From positions 1 to 59,967 of the forward strand of contig CAYPNT010000006.1 of the NCBI GenBank assembly GCA_964412235.1: a stretch of DNA of 59,967 bases. Direction: 5' to 3'. The position numbers were made by a program, and so were the translations under genes. The number at the start of each line of letters is the position of its first letter. The stretch's first letter is position 1. Source of the DNA: JAYZQT01 sp964412235. Its GTDB lineage: Bacteria; Pseudomonadota; Alphaproteobacteria; MPNO01; UBA830. Below are positions 8,317-17,413 of the stretch, in pieces. The notes under the pieces were generated by a model. The model did no database searches. It had not been told where the DNA came from and saw nothing but the letters and a program-made list of their open reading frames with translations.

Positions 8317-10639
8317 AGTGTTATCCACCCGAGGCATAGGTGCTCGTATACCCAGGCTTGAAGCGCGCGGAAAGCTGACGGGTAGGACCGACTATACGGA
8401 CGATATCGTGCTCCCAAATATGCTGCATGGAGCCATTCTTGGTAGCACCTACGCACATGCCAGAATTCTGTCATACGATACGACTGCCGCACTTGAAATG
8501 CCTGGCGTAAAAGCAGTAATTACGGGTGATGACTACCCTGATTTACCAATGGGTTGCATGATTAAAGACGAGCGGTTACTCGCAAAAGATAAAGTGCGCT
8601 ACGTCGGACAGCCGGTTGCCGCGGTCGCTGCGACCGATCTAGAAACAGCCCGTAAGGCCGCTCGGTTGATTGAGGTAAGTTATGAGCCAATTCCTGAGGT
8701 CATGACAATCGACGAAGCTATGGCACCGGGTGCCCCCGTCATTCACGAGGGATTAGCCGACTATATCAAGGTCTTTGATGCCGAATGCAACGGTAACGTG
8801 TTGTCACATCAGGTCTTGAGCGAGGGCGATGTAAATTCGGGATGGGAGAAATGTGATGTCATCGTTGACGAGGTGTATGATACCCAGCCGCAGGCACACG
8901 CATATCTTGAGCCCTGTGCGGCCATCGCTGAGGTTGACGACGCGGGCAAGGTAAGCATTTGGTCAGGGCACCAATCGATCAATCGCGTGCAAGCAAATGT
9001 GGCGGAAGCGCTTGGTCTGTCTATGTCCAAGGTGAGGGCGTTGACGCCGAGGGTTGGCGGAGCATTCGGTGGAAAGATGGAAGCAACGGTTCAACCAATC
9101 GCGGCAGCCCTTGCAATCAAGACTGGTAGGGCGGTCAAGGTAGCACTATCGCGGGACGACGATTTTCAAATGATGAGATCACGTCACGGGACCCGAATAC
9201 AGATGTCTACTGGCGCAACTCGAGATGGGGCTATCCTCGCCCGTTCTGCAAAGTTGTTCTACGACGCCGGAGCCTATGCGGATGATAGTGCGGCTGTCCT
9301 GGGCTTTGGAATGTTGATGGCGCGTGGCCCGTATAATATTCCTAACGTACACGTGGAAGGGTACTGCGTTTATACGAACAGGTTACGTGCTTCTGGGTTT
9401 CGAGGTTTTGGAAACCCGCAAGTCACGTTTGCAGGTGAATCTCAACTCGACGAGTTAGCACACAAACTCGAGATGGATCCCATCGAGTTGAGACTTAAGA
9501 ACGTGATGAAGGACGGTGATAAGCAATTCGGTGGGCACACAGTCGAGGTTTGCGGTTTGTCGGAATGCATAGAGAACGCGCGTGATCAATCCGATTGGGC
9601 TATCAAACGCACTGAGAAAACGGGTTCCGAGAGAAGAACCGGTATTGGGGTTTCGGCTTTCTCGCACGTTTGTGGATTACTCTCCACCGGAGCGATTGTC
9701 CGTTTAGCTGAGGATGGCAGTGTGGTTCTTTCGACGGGTGCAGTCGACTATGGACAGGGCTCTGATACCGCTTTGGCCCAGATCTGCGGCGAAGCTCTTC
9801 AGGTCGATGTCGGTCAGGTTAACTTCGTCGCGCCGGACAGTGACAGCTCTCCTTACAACTGGGGAACAGCAGCGAGCCGGACCACCTATATGGTGGGCCG
9901 GGCCGTTCGGGATGCGGCAACGGACGTGCGACAGAAAATATTAGCGGCCGCAGAGATCATGCTCGAAACTAGTGCTGCAGACCTTGAGTTGGTTCCGGGT
10001 GGAAAAGTTCAAATTGTAGGTTCCGACGTCAGTGTTAGTTTCTTTGACGTTTCGATGTTCTCACTCTATGGGGCCGGTGGTCCGATTATAGGCCAAAGCA
10101 CCTTCATGTATGATGGGGAGCCTTTTGATCCAAAACGGACGGTGATGAGTGGCTTCCCTTTCTCCAATTTAGGTGTTTATCTTTTTGGTGCCCACGTGGT
10201 TGAGGTCGAGGTGGATGAGACTACAGGGAAGGCCGATGTTACCAGGGCCTGGTTGGCCCATGATGTTGGAAAATCAATAAATCCGTCCGCGGTCGAAGGT
10301 CAGATTCAGGGTGGTTTTGCACAAGGCCTGGGATACGCTCTTCATGAGGAGCTTGTTTGGGATGGCGGGCACCTTATTAATCCAACCTTTATGGATTATA
10401 AAATACCCGGCGTCCACGAAGTGCCTCACGAATTGTTTCCAATTATCATCGAAAACCCTGAACCGTCAGGCCCATTTGGGGCTCGTGGAATTGGCGAGCC
10501 GGGGTTGGTTGGTGTCGCACCTGCGGTGGCCAATGCAGTGTTCAATGCGACAGACACCCGGGTTCGCAGTTTACCGTTAACATCGGAGAAAATTCTTACA
10601 AAAATAATGCCAGACCAAGGAAAAGATAATGGCAAGTGA
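8309..10639 (+). CDS. Molybdenum hydroxylase, molybdopterin-binding large subunit (xanthine dehydrogenase family)
   Basis: The 776-residue subunit holds the aldehyde oxidase/xanthine dehydrogenase a/b-hammerhead and Mo-binding domains. Visible motifs are GGAFGGK at 250-256, SGFRGFGNPQ near 353, and the catalytic Glu730 in GIGEPG. SGFRGFG, not the AYxCSFR loop of true CO dehydrogenase, indicates an organic substrate, most often an N-heteroaromatic or aldehyde. It overlaps the FeS gene by 8 bases and the TPP enzyme alpha gene by 11. No XdhC-type maturation gene is present nearby. Confidence 0.94.
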   Translation: MTEVLSTRGIGARIPRLEARGKLTGRTDYTDDIVLPNMLHGAILGSTYAHARILSYDTTAALEMPGVKAVITGDDYPDLPMGCMIKDERLLAKDKVRYVGQPVAAVAATDLETARKAARLIEVSYEPIPEVMTIDEAMAPGAPVIHEGLADYIKVFDAECNGNVLSHQVLSEGDVNSGWEKCDVIVDEVYDTQPQAHAYLEPCAAIAEVDDAGKVSIWSGHQSINRVQANVAEALGLSMSKVRALTPRVGGAFGGKMEATVQPIAAALAIKTGRAVKVALSRDDDFQMMRSRHGTRIQMSTGATRDGAILARSAKLFYDAGAYADDSAAVLGFGMLMARGPYNIPNVHVEGYCVYTNRLRASGFRGFGNPQVTFAGESQLDELAHKLEMDPIELRLKNVMKDGDKQFGGHTVEVCGLSECIENARDQSDWAIKRTEKTGSERRTGIGVSAFSHVCGLLSTGAIVRLAEDGSVVLSTGAVDYGQGSDTALAQICGEALQVDVGQVNFVAPDSDSSPYNWGTAASRTTYMVGRAVRDAATDVRQKILAAAEIMLETSAADLELVPGGKVQIVGSDVSVSFFDVSMFSLYGAGGPIIGQSTFMYDGEPFDPKRTVMSGFPFSNLGVYLFGAHVVEVEVDETTGKADVTRAWLAHDVGKSINPSAVEGQIQGGFAQGLGYALHEELVWDGGHLINPTFMDYKIPGVHEVPHELFPIIIENPEPSGPFGARGIGEPGLVGVAPAVANAVFNATDTRVRSLPLTSEKILTKIMPDQGKDNGK

Positions 10640-11270
10640 TAAGTCAACCGACGACAATTCTGCATCGTCAAAGGCTGCCGGATTATCAGCGTCGAAAGAG
10701 GCGATTGTTGAAAAGGCGGGGAGCAATCGTCCCTCCGGGTCAGAACAAGCTATTTCTCCCTTTGCAACGGTTTTTCTGGAAGGACTAAAGGAAGCCGGTG
10801 TTAGCATCGTTGCGGCCCTGCCAGAATCACTGCTCGCCAGTATCTACCTCGCTTGTTCGAGGGATAACGAAATCCGATATATCCCGGTCTCTAATGAAGC
10901 GGAGTTACCAGGTATTGTCACGGGGGCATACTTGAGTGGGAAAAAAGCTGTTATGATTATGGAAAATTCTGGGTTGCGCCAAGCGTTGGAGCCAATAGTT
11001 CGTTCGACGTACTGCCACTCCTTACCGATGGTTATGATTATGTGTTACCGGGGTGACTTGGGTGAGCAAAATTGGTGGGGACATAACCATGCTCAGACCA
11101 TGGAACCGATTTTGGATGCCGTCCGCATTCCATGGCGTGCGGTCCGCAAAATAGAGGACATAAAATCATCAATCAAAAAAGCAATTGATCACTCTAATTC
11201 AAGTCAGTGGCCAGTCGCGCTGGTAATGTCGGGAGAGTGTGTGGAGATAACAGGTTATGGAAAGAATTGA
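10629..11270 (+). CDS. TPP-dependent decarboxylase alpha subunit (ComD/PYR-domain type)
   Basis: After a Ser/Ala-rich tail of about 40 residues, the protein is a TPP enzyme PYR domain: LPESLLASIY, then NEAELPGIVTGAYLSGKKAV, where Glu90 or Glu92 should be the cofactor-activating glutamate, then MENSGL. Split PYR/PP enzymes of this size include sulfopyruvate decarboxylase (ComDE) and phosphonopyruvate decarboxylase. The start sits inside the 3' end of the molybdenum hydroxylase gene (AAGGA upstream), tying the decarboxylase to that pathway. The true 2-oxo acid substrate cannot be read from the sequence. Confidence 0.85.
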   Translation: MASDKSTDDNSASSKAAGLSASKEAIVEKAGSNRPSGSEQAISPFATVFLEGLKEAGVSIVAALPESLLASIYLACSRDNEIRYIPVSNEAELPGIVTGAYLSGKKAVMIMENSGLRQALEPIVRSTYCHSLPMVMIMCYRGDLGEQNWWGHNHAQTMEPILDAVRIPWRAVRKIEDIKSSIKKAIDHSNSSQWPVALVMSGECVEITGYGKN

Positions 11271-11868
11271 GGTTATTAAAAGCATAGCGCCCTGCGTTAC
11301 GCCAGAGGATTTGGTAACGACGTCAATCGGCGCAACCTGGGACGATTGGTGGAATTATAAGCCTGCCAACAATACATTTTTCACTGGTACTCTGGGTTCG
11401 GTTACGACAACCGCTCTCGGTATGGCTGTGTCGCTGCCTCACCGACGTATATTGGCGTTGGAAAGCGACGGGTCGGTGCTTATGAATACTGGAGCCATGT
11501 GCACTCTTGGGAATGAACGGCCATCAAACCTAACCGTTGTGGTAATGGACAACGGTATCTACGAAAATATTGGTGGACCTCCTACTCATACTTCCCGCAA
11601 CACGGACTTGGCCAAAATGGCGGAGGGGGCTGGTTGCCTCAACACGGCAACGGCCAAGACAATTGAAGAGTTTAATGAGAGATTTCTGACCTCATGGGAG
11701 GGTAAAGAAATGGCTTACATCGTTGCTAAAATCGAGCCGTTTAAAAAACACCCTTGGGACTGGGAGGCACGGAAACCGACTGACGGTATCGAAGACAAAT
11801 ATAATTTTTTGCGGTATGTCGAAAAACTGGAAGGGGTGGTAATCCACCCGGGCGCATTGCACAATTGA
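11257..11868 (+). CDS. TPP-dependent decarboxylase beta subunit (ComE/PP-domain type)
   Basis: This is the PP domain partner of the preceding gene. The Mg/diphosphate motif reads ESDGS (residues 69-73) followed 25 residues later by MDNG, the usual GDGS-N26-NN signature with Gly replaced by Ser and the first Asn by Asp. It overlaps the alpha gene by 14 bases. It is the last gene of the ten-gene run, followed by a 165-bp convergent gap. As in ComDE, the active site would form between alpha and beta. Confidence 0.85.
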   Translation: MERIEVIKSIAPCVTPEDLVTTSIGATWDDWWNYKPANNTFFTGTLGSVTTTALGMAVSLPHRRILALESDGSVLMNTGAMCTLGNERPSNLTVVVMDNGIYENIGGPPTHTSRNTDLAKMAEGAGCLNTATAKTIEEFNERFLTSWEGKEMAYIVAKIEPFKKHPWDWEARKPTDGIEDKYNFLRYVEKLEGVVIHPGALHN

Positions 11869-12009
11869 TTAACAGCTTGAGTTTCGTCGAACGGAACGGT
11901 TCCGCATGTTTGGAGAAGCGTGATTGGTTTGTTGCGCTGTGCATGAGCTGTTCGGCGTAAATTTCCATTTAATGGATACGGAATGGAGACTGTCTGATAA
12001 AGGTATTAG

Positions 12010-12033
12010 GAGTTCCAGAAAACTAGAGAACTC
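12010..12033 (-). terminator. Hairpin just after the alpha/beta hydrolase stop
   Basis: GAGTTC (12010-12015) and GAACTC (12028-12033) are complementary with a 12-base loop, directly beyond the minus-strand stop codon at 12034. There is no clear U-run, so it is a weak terminator candidate. Confidence 0.3.
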
Positions 12034-13140
12034 TTAAAGCTGTTCTGCGAGCCAGTCGAACATGAACGGAATAGAGGTATTCCAGCTATCGTAGTTGCAA
12101 TGGATAGCGCCACCCTTATTGCCATCCCACAGCTTTAAAATTTTTTCGGAACTGCTGATTTCGTTATAAAGTTGTTTGGCACCCTCAACCCGCATTACCA
12201 TATCCTCAACGCCGTGGGATATCAGAGTTGGACAGGTGATTTTAGGCGCGACACCCGAAAGGTTATAATTTAGTAGTTGTTTTTTAGCATCTGCGTCATT
12301 TTCAGCTCCGAGAATCCATTGAATTTGTTCCTGAATCGGTGGGTACCATTCATAAATATCCCGCAAAATGTCGTAACATGCACACCACAGTACAAGTGCT
12401 TTGATCCTTGGCTCAAAAGCTGCTGCACGTGGCGCGTAAAAGCCAGCCATGCTAACCCCAACGCAACCTATGCGTGTAGCGTCAACTTCTGGTCTGCTCG
12501 ACAGATAGTCCAACGCCGCTGAAACAGGAACCTCGTAATCGGGCCGAGTGTGTATTTTCTTTACCCGCAGGCTTGAGCCGCGTCCTGGTGTATCTAGGAT
12601 CAGGGTGGCTATCCCTCGCTCTGCGATTTCAGAGCCGCCAAAGAAATAGAGCTCCTCCGCGAGTGAGTCGGCTCCACCGAGCATTAAAACACCGGGCCCC
12701 GGCGACGCATTTGGATCGACGGGATGACAGTAATAACCGTCATATATATCTGATCCACACTGAACTTGGACTTCCTCTATCTTTCTGGAATGAAGTTTGA
12801 TTGCGTCTTTGAAACACTTTGATAGACGAATGAAGTTTTCCAGTTTGCGTGGGTCCAATCCCGGAAGAAAGAAGTCAGCGTGTCGAAAATAATTAGTTGC
12901 ACGGAATAAACATTGTCGGGCAGTAACGTGTGCACCTTTTTTCAATGCGTCGCGTCCTATTTTTTCGACTTCAAGAGCTAGTTGGTGCCACTCGTAGTGC
13001 CAACTTTGGAAATCACCAGAGGATATTCTTCTTGCGACTCTGTCACATTCGAAAACATCTGCGCCACCATAGGCAGCTTCGGCAATCAGGCGCTGAGTTT
13101 GAATACCCCAGTCCGGGTCATCTGGAAAAATATTGAGCAT
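12034..13140 (-). CDS. Alpha/beta hydrolase of the FrsA/DHPON-hydrolase type
   Basis: The fold is shown by the nucleophile elbow GVSMAG, a later Asp in SHGVEDMV, and a His near the end in GAIHCNYDSW. A helical N-terminal part (about 130 residues) precedes the core, as in 2,6-dihydroxypseudooxynicotine hydrolase, which cleaves C-C bonds in nicotine breakdown. I chose the ATG at 13140 (MLNIFPDD, AGAG upstream), because the ATG at 13191 would leave only four bases to the divergent gene. A paralogue of the same layout lies at 57566. The actual bond cleaved is not known. Confidence 0.82.
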   Translation of the reverse strand: MLNIFPDDPDWGIQTQRLIAEAAYGGADVFECDRVARRISSGDFQSWHYEWHQLALEVEKIGRDALKKGAHVTARQCLFRATNYFRHADFFLPGLDPRKLENFIRLSKCFKDAIKLHSRKIEEVQVQCGSDIYDGYYCHPVDPNASPGPGVLMLGGADSLAEELYFFGGSEIAERGIATLILDTPGRGSSLRVKKIHTRPDYEVPVSAALDYLSSRPEVDATRIGCVGVSMAGFYAPRAAAFEPRIKALVLWCACYDILRDIYEWYPPIQEQIQWILGAENDADAKKQLLNYNLSGVAPKITCPTLISHGVEDMVMRVEGAKQLYNEISSSEKILKLWDGNKGGAIHCNYDSWNTSIPFMFDWLAEQL

Positions 13141-13231
13141 ATAAGGTTCTCTAGTAACTCTTTGACAAATTTTGCAATGAGACCAAAGCATACTAATGTC
13201 GGGGTATCAACAGACCGGGTACTGGAAGATC

Positions 13232-15610
13232 ATGGATATTGATAGCGGTGAAAAATTTGCTTTGGGGACAGAAGATGATCAACGTCGATGGCAGGAGGTT
13301 TATCGCGATTTGGTCGAAGAACCAAATCAAGCTGGTGATCTACGTTATGTAGGCAAAAGTATCCCGCGTAATGACGTTCTATATAAAATTCTCGGTAAGG
13401 CGAAGTACCTCGCTAATGTTTGCCTTCCCGACATGCTCCATGGTTGTTTTGTGCGGAGTACTCAGCCTTATGCACGTATATTATCTATCGAGGTAGAGGA
13501 CGCCTCTAAAGTACCCGGCGTACGCTGTATTGTTACAGGTAAGGATATTCCTGAAGATCGGCTTTATATTGGATCGCTTGCGAAAGACACACCTGTATTT
13601 GCTGTGGATGTAGTGCGGCATGTAGGTGAACCCATTGCTGCGATTGCCGCTGATACACTGGAGATAGCGCGCCGGGCTGCAGCACTTGTTAAGATTGAAT
13701 ACGAACCACTTGCGCCTGTGTTAACCCCTCATGATGCATTGGAGGAAAATGCGCCTTTATTGCATCCCGACGGAAACCTTATTGCCGATTTGACAAATGC
13801 AACGGGTGATGTCGAAAACGGTTTTGCAAACGCGGATGTAGTGGTTGAAGGTACTTACACAACGGAGCCCGTTGAACACTGTTATCTCGAGGCCCAGGCT
13901 GGTCTATCATTCATCGATACCGACGGTGTATTAACCGTTTTAGATTCCACGCAATATCCCCACTATCACCACAAACAAATTGCGGAGGTGACCGGTCTAC
14001 CGCAAGAAAAAGTCAGGGTTATACAAACCGTAGTGGGTGGGGCTTTCGGGGGTAAAATAGATAACACTATTGAATGTGCAATCTCTCTATTGACGCTAAA
14101 AACAGGATTGCCAGTCAAAATTCAATTAGAAAATGAGGAAGTTTTTTCTACTACGACTAAACGGCATGCTATGACAATACGGCACCGTTTGGCGGGTAAC
14201 AAGGACGGCAAAATTACATCCCTTGATATGGATATTTTGGCTGACGGAGGTGCGTACTCCTCATACAGCCTTATCGTTGCCGGTCGGTGTATCGTTCATG
14301 CGGCAATACCATACGATATTGGAAATGTTAACGCGCGAATTCGAACGACCTTCACCAATAATCTGACTGCTGGAGCGATGCGCAGTTTTGGTATTGTAAA
14401 ATTAGCGTTTGCGACGGAGTCTCAGATTGACAAGTTAGCCTACGAAATCGGGATGAGCCCGATAGAGATCCGTAAGAAAAATGCGTTGCAAAGTGGCAAG
14501 AAAACCATGACGGGTCAGGTGCTTCAAAATGTTGGTCTTGTAAAAACGCTCGACGCTATTCAGCCATTTTACGAAGAGCGGAGCAGGGCGATAGCTAAGG
14601 ATCCCTGCAGAGAAGGCATAAGACGGGGTATCGGCGTAGCGTCATTAGGCTATGGTATTGGTTATAGTGGTGTGGGAAACCCATCCACTGCTCGTATTGA
14701 AGTAACACCTGATGGTCTTATTATCGCGAATTGCGGTACACCGGACATCGGTCCAGGTTCGGATACCGTCCTAGCTCAGATCGTCGCGGAATCGGCTAGT
14801 ATCTCGATGGGACGTATTCGTGTGGTAAGCGGGGATTCAACTAAAACTGATGACTCTGGTCCAACGTCTGCGTCGCGAACAACCTATTTTTCTGGAAATG
14901 CGGCCGCCCTGGCGGGTTCTGATTTTAAAAAACAATTCATTGCCCAAATAGCAGAAAAATTAGGTCATCCGGAAGCAAGTGTGCGACTTCAAGATGATCA
15001 GGTCATAATAAATAACGAAGCCATGACATTTGTTGAGGCCTGTGCCGAAATGGGTGAAGACTGTAAAAACATCAAGGCCTACGGAAAATTTGATCCTGAC
15101 ACAGTTTTAGACTTTGAGACCTTTAAAGGGGATCCCTATCCCGCATACACTTTTGCAACTCAAATGGCGGAGATAGAGGTTGATACCGAGACGGGTCAGG
15201 TCAATGTTCCCCGTTATTGGGCTGCTCACGATGCTGGACGGATTGTTAATCCGATGGGTGCGGAAGGACAAATAGAAGGCGGTGTAGTGATGGGTATAGG
15301 TATGGCTCTGTGGGAAAAAATTATACGAAAAGAGGGTTTTATACAAAACCCAAGTCTGCGGGAATATCAATTGCCGGGTACAAAAGATGTACCGGATGAA
15401 ATTAAAACTATTTTTGTAGAAAGCTACGACAAGTCAGGTCCATTTGGCGCGAAGGGGGTGGCAGAAGCCAGTCTTATACCGGTGCCAGCGGCAATTGCGG
15501 CAGGTATTAATAACGCTATAGGCGTGCGGATTAATCAGCTACCGATGGACGGTGAAACAGTGATGAATGCCATTGATCTAAGCAAAGAGGGCAAAAAAGA
15601 AAATGAGTGA
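13232..15610 (+). CDS. Second molybdenum hydroxylase, molybdopterin-binding large subunit
   Basis: The protein has the xanthine dehydrogenase large-subunit layout: GGAFGGK near residue 268, AGAMRSFG in the substrate loop, and the catalytic Glu745 in GAKGVAEAS, where Ala replaces the usual Gly before Glu. The start at 13232 follows GGAAG; an ATG at 13196 is in frame but nearly touches the divergent hydrolase gene. It leads a large-FAD-FeS operon, the reverse logic of the 6975 set, so the two were probably acquired separately. The hydroxylated substrate is unknown. Confidence 0.92.
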   Translation: MDIDSGEKFALGTEDDQRRWQEVYRDLVEEPNQAGDLRYVGKSIPRNDVLYKILGKAKYLANVCLPDMLHGCFVRSTQPYARILSIEVEDASKVPGVRCIVTGKDIPEDRLYIGSLAKDTPVFAVDVVRHVGEPIAAIAADTLEIARRAAALVKIEYEPLAPVLTPHDALEENAPLLHPDGNLIADLTNATGDVENGFANADVVVEGTYTTEPVEHCYLEAQAGLSFIDTDGVLTVLDSTQYPHYHHKQIAEVTGLPQEKVRVIQTVVGGAFGGKIDNTIECAISLLTLKTGLPVKIQLENEEVFSTTTKRHAMTIRHRLAGNKDGKITSLDMDILADGGAYSSYSLIVAGRCIVHAAIPYDIGNVNARIRTTFTNNLTAGAMRSFGIVKLAFATESQIDKLAYEIGMSPIEIRKKNALQSGKKTMTGQVLQNVGLVKTLDAIQPFYEERSRAIAKDPCREGIRRGIGVASLGYGIGYSGVGNPSTARIEVTPDGLIIANCGTPDIGPGSDTVLAQIVAESASISMGRIRVVSGDSTKTDDSGPTSASRTTYFSGNAAALAGSDFKKQFIAQIAEKLGHPEASVRLQDDQVIINNEAMTFVEACAEMGEDCKNIKAYGKFDPDTVLDFETFKGDPYPAYTFATQMAEIEVDTETGQVNVPRYWAAHDAGRIVNPMGAEGQIEGGVVMGIGMALWEKIIRKEGFIQNPSLREYQLPGTKDVPDEIKTIFVESYDKSGPFGAKGVAEASLIPVPAAIAAGINNAIGVRINQLPMDGETVMNAIDLSKEGKKENE

Positions 15611-16472
15611 GCCCCAATATGTTCGAGCGACCACTATAGACGAGGCGGTTACCGAGCTTACAAATGCGTCCGGCGACGGGCTTATAGTAGCGGGCGGAAC
15701 AGTCGTTTGCACTTTGTTTAATCAACATCTGGCGTCCCCCAAAGTGTTAGTGGATATCAGCCGAATACCAAATCTTAGTGATGTAGAGGTCGCGGATAAC
15801 GGCAGTATACTCATTGGCGCACTTGTTACGCATGATCAGATTTTGCGTTCGTCGACTATCCTAGAAAGAGTGCCCCTACTAAATGAAATAGCGGGCGGAA
15901 CGTCGTGTGCAAGGTTACGCAATCGTGGCACGATCGGCGGTAATTTGTGTACGATTGGGAGTCAAGGGGATGCCGCCACCGGATTGATAGCACTTGGTGC
16001 AATGCTTCATCTGCGCGGTCCGACTGATGCGAGGGTAATCCCCCTGGAGAGCTTTTATGCGGATGAATTTACCATTGATTTGAAAGCCGATGAAATCCTG
16101 GAGAGGATTGAATTACCTCCTATAAAACAGAATTTAAAATATGGTTTCTGTAAGCTTGGGCCGCGAAAGGCTATGGATTGGACGCAGATTACTGTGTCTG
16201 TTGTGTTTGATGGTTCGGGAAAGGCTATGAAAGATATTCGCATAGGTATGAACGGAGTATCAAACGCACCGAGCAGGCCCTTGAAGATTGAAAGGTGGCT
16301 TGAGGGTAATGAAGCTGACAAAATTGATCGAGATGCACTGGCTATTGTTCTTAACGAAGAGGTCGCGCCAGAGAGCGATCTTGTGTATTCCGCACAGTTT
16401 AAAAAACGACTTGCCGGGGTTGCGCTCCGACGCGCGTTAGAACGCGCAATAAAAAAAACGAAAAACAGATAA
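15603..16472 (+). CDS. Second molybdenum hydroxylase, FAD-binding medium subunit
   Basis: A 289-residue CoxM-type flavoprotein: VAGGTVV near residue 29 and TIGGNLCTIGSQGDAA near 111 are the FAD-contacting loops. The ATG lies within the last codons of the Mo subunit gene (8-base overlap), with GAGGG upstream. The FeS subunit follows after 13 bases. Confidence 0.92.
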   Translation: MSEPQYVRATTIDEAVTELTNASGDGLIVAGGTVVCTLFNQHLASPKVLVDISRIPNLSDVEVADNGSILIGALVTHDQILRSSTILERVPLLNEIAGGTSCARLRNRGTIGGNLCTIGSQGDAATGLIALGAMLHLRGPTDARVIPLESFYADEFTIDLKADEILERIELPPIKQNLKYGFCKLGPRKAMDWTQITVSVVFDGSGKAMKDIRIGMNGVSNAPSRPLKIERWLEGNEADKIDRDALAIVLNEEVAPESDLVYSAQFKKRLAGVALRRALERAIKKTKNR

Positions 16473-16485
16473 AGGGTGAATAACG

Positions 16486-16959
16486 GTGGTTGAGGTAACT
16501 CTAAATGTTAACGGTGAAGATCATCGTGTATCGGTAGGGTCAACTGATATGCTGGTTGACGTGCTTCGCGAACGGTTGGGCTACGTTGGTGCGAATAAAG
16601 TCTGTGCTCAAGGTATCTGTGGGGCCTGCACTGTTACGGTAAACGGTAAGGCTATAACTTCGTGTTTAACGCTGGCGGTACAATTAGAGGGCGATATTAT
16701 CACTACGGTGGAAGGACTGGGCGGTAATGGGCACCTTCACCCCCTTCAAGAGTCGTTTATGCGGCATGGCGCGGTACAGTGCGGATACTGCACGCCTGGG
16801 TTTCTCATGGCAGCTAAAGCTTTACTTGACGAAAACCCTAATCCGAGCCGGCAAGAAATTGTAGATGAACTGCGCGGCAACCTATGCCGGTGTACCGGTT
16901 ACCAAAAGATAATAGACGCGGTTGCTGATGCCGCAAAATTATTGCAGTGCTCACAATAA
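16486..16959 (+). CDS. Second molybdenum hydroxylase, [2Fe-2S] small subunit
   Basis: The eight ligands are intact: Cys40, 45, 48 and 60 for the plant-type cluster, and Cys99, 102, 134 and 136 for the helical-domain cluster. The start is GTG with AAGGG upstream. It ends only 11 bases before the convergent NTF2-fold gene, so no separate terminator fits there. Confidence 0.95.
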   Translation: MVEVTLNVNGEDHRVSVGSTDMLVDVLRERLGYVGANKVCAQGICGACTVTVNGKAITSCLTLAVQLEGDIITTVEGLGGNGHLHPLQESFMRHGAVQCGYCTPGFLMAAKALLDENPNPSRQEIVDELRGNLCRCTGYQKIIDAVADAAKLLQCSQ

Positions 16960-16970
16960 CTATAGAAGTC

Positions 16971-17396
16971 CTATGTGGCAGCAATCATTTGTGCTTCCTT
17001 TTCTGCTAAATCGCCCGCTGCCTTGTAGTATGCGTCGCAGCGCAGCACCTTTCCCGCACGATCAAAATGCCAAAGATCTAACCCAAGCCAATCGAGTGTT
17101 TCGCCGTTTTGGTTGGTTCCCGTAATATGCCACTCAGAGCAGGCACGATCGTCGGCGTTGCTCCAATGACAACGCACCGCTACGTGCAGATCGGGGTAGG
17201 AGTCACAAAAATGTTGAAACATATCCCGGATGGCGCTTTTGCCTTTTACTGTGTAACCGTCCGGTTGTGTCCCGCGCGCTAACAGCCAAACACCATCTTT
17301 TGCAAAGTGATCAGAAAAACTCTGAGGATCATGGTCATTCCAGGATTTGCATAGGCTGGCTGCTAAGGCGAGATTACGTTGTTCATTATTACTCAT
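16971..17396 (-). CDS. NTF2/SnoaL-like fold protein
   Basis: A 141-residue single-domain protein with the SnoaL-like polyketide cyclase/ketosteroid isomerase pattern: SWNDHDPQSF at the N-terminus, FAKDGVWLL, RDMFQHFCDSYPDLHV and a final GKVLRCDAYY strand. It is transcribed after the Rieske oxygenase gene, 17 bases downstream. Rieske beta subunits share this fold, so it may be a partner subunit or a separate isomerase or hydratase. AAAGGA precedes the ATG. Confidence 0.75.
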   Translation of the reverse strand: MSNNEQRNLALAASLCKSWNDHDPQSFSDHFAKDGVWLLARGTQPDGYTVKGKSAIRDMFQHFCDSYPDLHVAVRCHWSNADDRACSEWHITGTNQNGETLDWLGLDLWHFDRAGKVLRCDAYYKAAGDLAEKEAQMIAAT

Positions 17397-17413
17397 TGAA
17401 GAGGTCCTTTAGT

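Noticed and set aside
11900..11920. Palindrome CGGAAC-G-GTTCCG in the convergent gap
   Set aside because: A one-base centre cannot form a good terminator and nothing else marks it.
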